NCBI RefSeq assembly: GCF_029338355.1
Contig: NZ_CP119802.1
Coordinates: forward strand, 1,922,001 to 1,986,000
DNA from: Halosegnis marinus
GTDB lineage: Archaea; Halobacteriota; Halobacteria; Halobacteriales; Haloarculaceae
Reading direction: 5' to 3'
Length of the DNA stretch: 64,000 bases
This document shows positions 59,793 to 64,000 of this stretch, one piece after another. Numbering within the stretch: position 1 is the stretch's first letter; each line of letters starts with the position of its first letter. The position numbers were made by a program, and so were the translations under genes. The notes under the pieces were generated by a model. That model made no database searches. It had not been told where the DNA came from and saw only the letters and a program-made list of their open reading frames with translations.

Positions 59793-61433
59793 ATGGATCC
59801 GCTCCGGGTCGGCTACGTGGCGCTGTTCGCCGCGACGGCCGTCCTGTGTGTCGCCGTGGTGCCGCGGACGCGCCTCGTCGCCGAGTCGGACACCCGGCGC
59901 GGTCTCGCGGCGCTGCTCCTCGTTTCGGGGGTCTGGGCGGCCGTCGGCGCGGCGCAGGTGTTCGTGGACGGGGCCGCGCTCAAGCGCGACCTCTACACGC
60001 TCGGCCTCGTCCTCGGCTTCGCCGGCGTGGGCGCGTGGCTCTCCTTCTGTTCGGCGTACGCGGGGCGCGACCTGCACCGCGACGTCCGCGTCCGCGCCGT
60101 CGCCGTCGGCTTCTACGCGCTCGTCGTCGCGGTGAAGGTCACGAACCCGCTCCACGGGCAGTACTTCGCCGCGACGCTCCGCACCGAGCCGTTCCCCCAC
60201 CTGGCCGTGACGCGGCTCCCGCTCGACTGGGCCGTGACCGCGACGGCGTACCTGCTCGCCGGCTACGGCTTCCTCCTCCTCTACCGGACGCTTCGGCGGA
60301 CGGACTACCGGTCCCGGTCGCTGTGGGTGATCGTCGCGCTCGCGGCCTTCCCGGTCGTCCCGGGCGTGGCCTCCGCCCTCGTGGACCTCCCGCTGCTCGA
60401 CCTGGGGTACGAGCCGCTCGGGGTGGCGCTGTTCGCCGTCGGCGCGCTCTACTTCGTGGAGGAGAAGTTCCTCGCCGTCCGGCGGTTCGGCCGCGACCAA
60501 CTGCTCGACGAGATCGACGACGCGGTGCTCGTCCTCGACACGGAGGACCGGCTGGTGGAGTCGAACGCGGCCGCCCGCGCGGCGTTCCCCGCGCTCGCCG
60601 ACGGGGGCGGGGAGCCGCTCGCCGAGGTGGCCCCGACGCTCGCCGGGCCGGCCGGCGACACCGGCGTCGTAACCGCCGAGGTGGACGGCGGGACCCGCCA
60701 CTACGTCCGGCGGTCGAACTCCCTCGCCGTCGGCGCCGCGGGCGTCGGGCGCGTGCTCGTCCTCGCCGACGTGACCGACCTCGAACGACAGCGCCGGGAG
60801 TTGGCCCGGCAGAACGCCCAGCTCGACGACTTCGCCGCGGCCGTGGACCACGAGCTCCGAAACGCCGTGAGCATCGTCGAGGGCCACACCGCGCTCGCCC
60901 GCGAGCGGACCGACGACCCCGACGTCGTCGAGCCCCTCGAAACGGCCGAACGCGCGACCGACCGGATGCGCGGCGTGGTCGGCGACCTGACGACGCTCGC
61001 CCGGTACGGCCAGACGCTCGACGACACGGTGCCGTGCGATGTGGACGAGGCCGTCCGGCGGGCGTGGGAGCGGACGGACACCGGCGACATGGCGCTCGCG
61101 GTCGACGCCGAGGGGTCGGTGTCGGCCGACCCCGACCGTCTCTGCGAGCTGTTCGCCGCGGTCGTCGAGTTCGCCCGCGTTACGGGCGGGACGACGCTCC
61201 GGATCGAACTCGACGGCGACGAACTCACGCTGACGACCGACGGCGACACCGTCTCCGCCGAACGGGTCGAGGCGGCGTTCGACTACAGCGCGGCCGTCCC
61301 CTCGGCCGCGGCCGGCATGTTGCTCCCGAACGTGCGCACGCTCGCCGGCGTCCACGGCTGGACCGTGGACATCGACGCCGGCTACGAGGACGGCGTCCGT
61401 CTCCGCATCGCGGGCGTCGAGCGGCCCGCGTAG
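59793..61433 (+). CDS. 7TM-PAS histidine kinase-like protein with degenerate ATPase domain
   Basis: 546 residues. Seven hydrophobic segments within the first 225 residues form a 7TM sensor of the type common in haloarchaeal kinases. A PAS-like region follows, then the H-box with H353 (AVDHELRNAV). The ATPase domain is poor: the N-box region LCELFAAVVEFARVTGG lacks the Asn that binds Mg-ATP, and the G1 box reads TTDGDTV rather than D-x-G-x-G. Autokinase activity is doubtful; it may receive a phosphate from another kinase or act as a scaffold. Start ATG at 59793 fits the TATA-like ACAAATA. Confidence 0.85.
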   Translation: MDPLRVGYVALFAATAVLCVAVVPRTRLVAESDTRRGLAALLLVSGVWAAVGAAQVFVDGAALKRDLYTLGLVLGFAGVGAWLSFCSAYAGRDLHRDVRVRAVAVGFYALVVAVKVTNPLHGQYFAATLRTEPFPHLAVTRLPLDWAVTATAYLLAGYGFLLLYRTLRRTDYRSRSLWVIVALAAFPVVPGVASALVDLPLLDLGYEPLGVALFAVGALYFVEEKFLAVRRFGRDQLLDEIDDAVLVLDTEDRLVESNAAARAAFPALADGGGEPLAEVAPTLAGPAGDTGVVTAEVDGGTRHYVRRSNSLAVGAAGVGRVLVLADVTDLERQRRELARQNAQLDDFAAAVDHELRNAVSIVEGHTALARERTDDPDVVEPLETAERATDRMRGVVGDLTTLARYGQTLDDTVPCDVDEAVRRAWERTDTGDMALAVDAEGSVSADPDRLCELFAAVVEFARVTGGTTLRIELDGDELTLTTDGDTVSAERVEAAFDYSAAVPSAAAGMLLPNVRTLAGVHGWTVDIDAGYEDGVRLRIAGVERPA

Positions 61434-61500
61434 CTGTCGGTCCGCGTACAACAACGCGCTTCAGCGAGCAGTGAAGTCCCCGTGGGCCGTGTGAACACGC

Positions 61501-63327
61501 ATGTCCACCGAGCGAATGGTCCCCGTCGCGTCGCTGTCCGACCTCGCGGACGCCGGCCACGACGTCGTCCAGGAGGACGGCCGCGCGGTCGCGCTGTTCC
61601 ACCACGAGGGCGAGGTGTACGCCGTCGACAACAGGTGTCCCCACATGGGGTTCCCGCTCTCCGAGGGCACCGTCGAGGAGGGCGTGCTCACCTGCCACTG
61701 GCACCACGCCCGCTTCGAACTGGCGGCGGGCGACACGTTCGACCCGTGGGCCGACGACGTGCAGACGTTCCCGACCGAGGTGCGCGACGGCGAGGTGTAC
61801 CTCGACCCGGACCCGCCCCGCGACGTTTCGGAGGCGGTCCACTGGCGCAACCGCCTCGCGGACGGCCTCAACGAGAACCTCTCGCTCGTGATGGCGAAGG
61901 CGGTCATCGGACTAGACGACGAGGGCGAGGCCTTCCACACGCCCGTCGAGACGGCCGTGAACTTCGGGACGAAGTACCGCGCGGGCGGGTGGGGGAGCGG
62001 CCTGACCACGCTCGGCTGTACCGCCCTGCTCGCCGACCACGTCGGCGGGCGCGACACGCGCCGGGCGATGTTCCTCGGCGTGCGCGAGACGGCCGACGAC
62101 TGCGCGGGCGAGCCGCCGCGCTTCCGGCAGTACGCCTTCGACAACCCCGACCTCCCGAAGGAGAGGCTCGAGTCGTGGTTCCGCGACAGCGTCGAGGTGC
62201 GCGACGCCGACGGCGCGGAGCGGTGTCTGCTCACCGCGGTCGCGTGTCTCGACCCGACGGAGGTGGCCGACATCGTCTTCGCGGCCGCGACCGACTCGCT
62301 GTACCTCGATTCGGGTCACACGCTCGACTTCCTCAACACCGCGTTCGCGACGCTGGACCGAATCGGGTGGGCGGGGGCGCGGAGCGTCCCGGACGAGCGA
62401 GCGGGAGCGAACGCGACACGCGAGCGGGGCGATGTGAGCGCCGAGGAGTCGAACGCCGCGAAGGTGCTCGCCTCGACGGTGGACCGGTTGACGGACGCGA
62501 CCCGCTCGGAGGAACTGTCGTCGTGGCGCGACCCGATAGACGTCGCCGGCCTCTGTTTCGACGCGCACGACCGCCTCGACGACTGTGTCGCCGCGGGCGA
62601 GGGGCGGACGTGGGACGAGCCGGACGGCTTCCTCGACACCCTGCTCGGCGACGACCCCGAGGCCATCGTGGACGCGCTCACGGGGGCCATCCGCGAGGGT
62701 GCGACCCGGACCGAACTCGCGGACGCCGTCGTCCGGGCCGCCACCCGCCGGGTCGCGTGGTTCGCCACGAACAACGAGTTCGGCGACTGGAACACCGTCC
62801 ACCACACGTTCTCGTACGCGAACGCGGTGTACGAGGCGACGAAGCGCGCCGACACCGACCTCCTCTACCGGGGGTGTTTCGACGCCGCCGTCTCGGTGTA
62901 CCTCGACCGGTTCCTCAACAGCCCACGGGCGCCGACCCCCGAGCCGGGCGACTCGGAGCGCGACCCCGCCGCGATACGCGAGGAGCTGCTCGACTGCTTC
63001 GACCGGCAGGGGCAGGTGAACCGCGCGGCCGACCTCGTCTCCGAGCACTTCGACGCCGGCGGCGACCCCGCCGACCTCAAGCGGACGATGGGGCGGGGCC
63101 TCCTGCGGGAGGACGCCGGCTTCCACACCGTCCAGAACGTCACGTGGGGGTTCGAGCGGTTCGACGCGCTGACGGCACGGGACGCGCCGGACGCGGAACG
63201 ACGCCTCGCGCTCGTCGCGCCGGCCCGCTACATGGCCGCGCACTTCCCGACGCGCCGCTCGAACGAGCAGACGTTCTCCATCGCCACGCGGCTCCACCGC
63301 GGCGAACGGCTCCACGAGGCGGAGTGA
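61501..63327 (+). CDS. Rieske 2Fe-2S protein with a large C-terminal domain
   Basis: 608 residues. The N-terminal Rieske ferredoxin domain (residues 1-105) has C46 and H48 (CPHMG) and C65 and H68 (CHWH), the full cluster site. The remaining 500 residues are helical, with His-rich segments (WNTVHHTFSYANAVYEATKR and LDSGHTLDFLNTAFATLDR). They could bind metal, but no known oxygenase motif set is clear to me. No membrane segment, so it is probably a soluble oxidoreductase. It follows the kinase gene by 67 bases on the same strand. Confidence 0.88.
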   Translation: MSTERMVPVASLSDLADAGHDVVQEDGRAVALFHHEGEVYAVDNRCPHMGFPLSEGTVEEGVLTCHWHHARFELAAGDTFDPWADDVQTFPTEVRDGEVYLDPDPPRDVSEAVHWRNRLADGLNENLSLVMAKAVIGLDDEGEAFHTPVETAVNFGTKYRAGGWGSGLTTLGCTALLADHVGGRDTRRAMFLGVRETADDCAGEPPRFRQYAFDNPDLPKERLESWFRDSVEVRDADGAERCLLTAVACLDPTEVADIVFAAATDSLYLDSGHTLDFLNTAFATLDRIGWAGARSVPDERAGANATRERGDVSAEESNAAKVLASTVDRLTDATRSEELSSWRDPIDVAGLCFDAHDRLDDCVAAGEGRTWDEPDGFLDTLLGDDPEAIVDALTGAIREGATRTELADAVVRAATRRVAWFATNNEFGDWNTVHHTFSYANAVYEATKRADTDLLYRGCFDAAVSVYLDRFLNSPRAPTPEPGDSERDPAAIREELLDCFDRQGQVNRAADLVSEHFDAGGDPADLKRTMGRGLLREDAGFHTVQNVTWGFERFDALTARDAPDAERRLALVAPARYMAAHFPTRRSNEQTFSIATRLHRGERLHEAE

Positions 63328-63368
63328 GCGGTCGGCGCGGGCGCTCGCGGCGCTCGCCATCGATGTCG

Positions 63369-63374
63369 AAAAAA
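63369..63374 (-). terminator. T-run after dnaK
   Basis: Six T on the minus strand 29-34 bases after the dnaK stop, a probable archaeal intrinsic terminator. Confidence 0.45.
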
Positions 63375-63402
63375 GCGGAAACCGGCGGCGACCGTCGGGC
63401 CG

Positions 63403-64000
63403 TTACTCCTCGTCGCTCTCGTCTTCGACGTCCTCGAAGTCGGCGTCGACGTACTCGTCGTCGTCGCCGGGCTCGCCCTGCGGACCGGCGCCGCCCGGAC
63501 CGGCACCGCCCATGCCGCCCATGCCGGCGCCGCCGGCGGCCTGCTGCTGTTCGGCCTGCTGCTGGTACATCTGCTTGCCGATCTCCTGGAGCTGTTCGGT
63601 GAGGCTCTCGGTCGCGGAGGTGAGCGCCTCGGAGGCCGTGTCTAGTTCGTCGGTGTCGACCTCGGCGTACTCCTCGAGCGCCTCCTCGACGCGCTCGATC
63701 TCGGCCTCGATGTCCTCGATGACCTCGGCGTCGACGTTCTCCTCGTTCTCCTCGATGAGGGTCTCGGCGCGCTGGACCGCGCTCTCGGCCTCGTTGCGTG
63801 CCTCGACGAACTCGCGGCGCTTCTGGTCCTCCTCGGCGTGCTGTTCGGCTTCCTCCTGCATCTCCTCTATCTGCTCGTCGGAGAGGCCGGCGCCGCCCTC
63901 GATGGTGATGGACTCGGCGTTGCCCGAACCCTGGTCCTCGGCCTCGACGTTGACGATGCCGTTCTCGTCGATGTTGAACGTCACCTCGATCTGCGGCGTT
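63403..64000 (-). CDS. dnaK: chaperone DnaK, C-terminal part
   Basis: The gene continues beyond the right edge; about 198 C-terminal residues are seen. The end of the substrate-binding beta domain ([20 protein letters not shown]) is followed by the helical lid ([23 protein letters not shown]) and a Gly/Met/Gln-rich linker ([15 protein letters not shown]). The tail is an acidic ...DVEDESDEE, analogous to EEVD ends. It works with DnaJ and GrpE in protein folding. Confidence 0.97.
   Translation of the reverse strand, partial: TPQIEVTFNIDENGIVNVEAEDQGSGNAESITIEGGAGLSDEQIEEMQEEAEQHAEEDQKRREFVEARNEAESAVQRAETLIEENEENVDAEVIEDIEAEIERVEEALEEYAEVDTDELDTASEALTSATESLTEQLQEIGKQMYQQQAEQQQAAGGAGMGGMGGAGPGGAGPQGEPGDDDEYVDADFEDVEDESDEE

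Noticed and set aside
1-64000. Insertion sequences, integrases or att sites
   Set aside because: No transposase or integrase motifs, no long terminal inverted repeats; gene density and codon use look uniform.

Overview
The window is chromosomal DNA of a haloarchaeon (class Halobacteria). GC content is very high and most proteins are rich in Asp and Glu. Characteristic genes are a CetZ tubulin homologue, an archaeal-type fused 2-oxoacid:ferredoxin oxidoreductase, a geranylgeranyl-reductase-family flavoprotein, an HVO_0758-type zinc finger and many families known mainly from haloarchaea. Many promoters look leaderless, with a TATA-like box 24-30 bases before the start codon. I see no rRNA, tRNA, CRISPR array, integrase or insertion sequence. 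Both ends cut genes: an FAD oxidoreductase on the left and dnaK on the right.

Layout. 1-2019: minus-strand run of an FAD oxidoreductase, a creatininase-family amidohydrolase and a luciferase-like protein, separated by an operator-like inverted repeat from an ABC exporter (2129-3906). 3908-12370: mixed housekeeping and accessory genes (CoA-type Nudix hydrolase, GT81-like glycosyltransferase with a coupled partner, membrane protein, MFS transporter, zinc finger, aldo/keto reductase, membrane-anchored DHH phosphoesterase, SDR protein, small proteins). 12404-21325: an eight-gene, mostly overlapping operon for a type IV pilus/type II secretion-like machine (coiled-coil protein, small membrane protein, GspE-like ATPase, GspF-like membrane protein and four pilin-like proteins, one of 988 residues). 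This is the best candidate for a poorly described system. It is followed by a divergent membrane protein and CetZ.

23254-29011: a hairpin-rich intergenic stretch that may encode an RNA, an alkaline-phosphatase-fold enzyme, gatB and an S41 peptidase. 29160-34056: a chromosome-organisation cluster (small coiled-coil protein, Smc, a 29-codon micro-ORF, ScpA). 34060-40641: nucleoside salvage (MTA phosphorylase, phosphoribosyltransferase, deaminase), a UbiA prenyltransferase, a DUF547 protein, a PAS histidine kinase and a PhzF protein. 40771-48086: central carbon metabolism with ppsA (TrmB-like site upstream), a geranylgeranyl reductase and korAB. 49810-57095: methylmalonyl-CoA mutase and epimerase with an unknown gene between them, an acyl-CoA ligase, an MFS transporter and a short AMP-ligase-like protein. 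57175-64000: an HTH/DUF7521-type pair, DoxX, dnaJ, a degenerate 7TM histidine kinase, a Rieske fusion protein and the end of dnaK.

Start codons were chosen from overlaps with the upstream stop codon (many GTGA or ATGA junctions), from TATA spacing and from domain boundaries. DUF numbers are recalled from family naming and were not searched.
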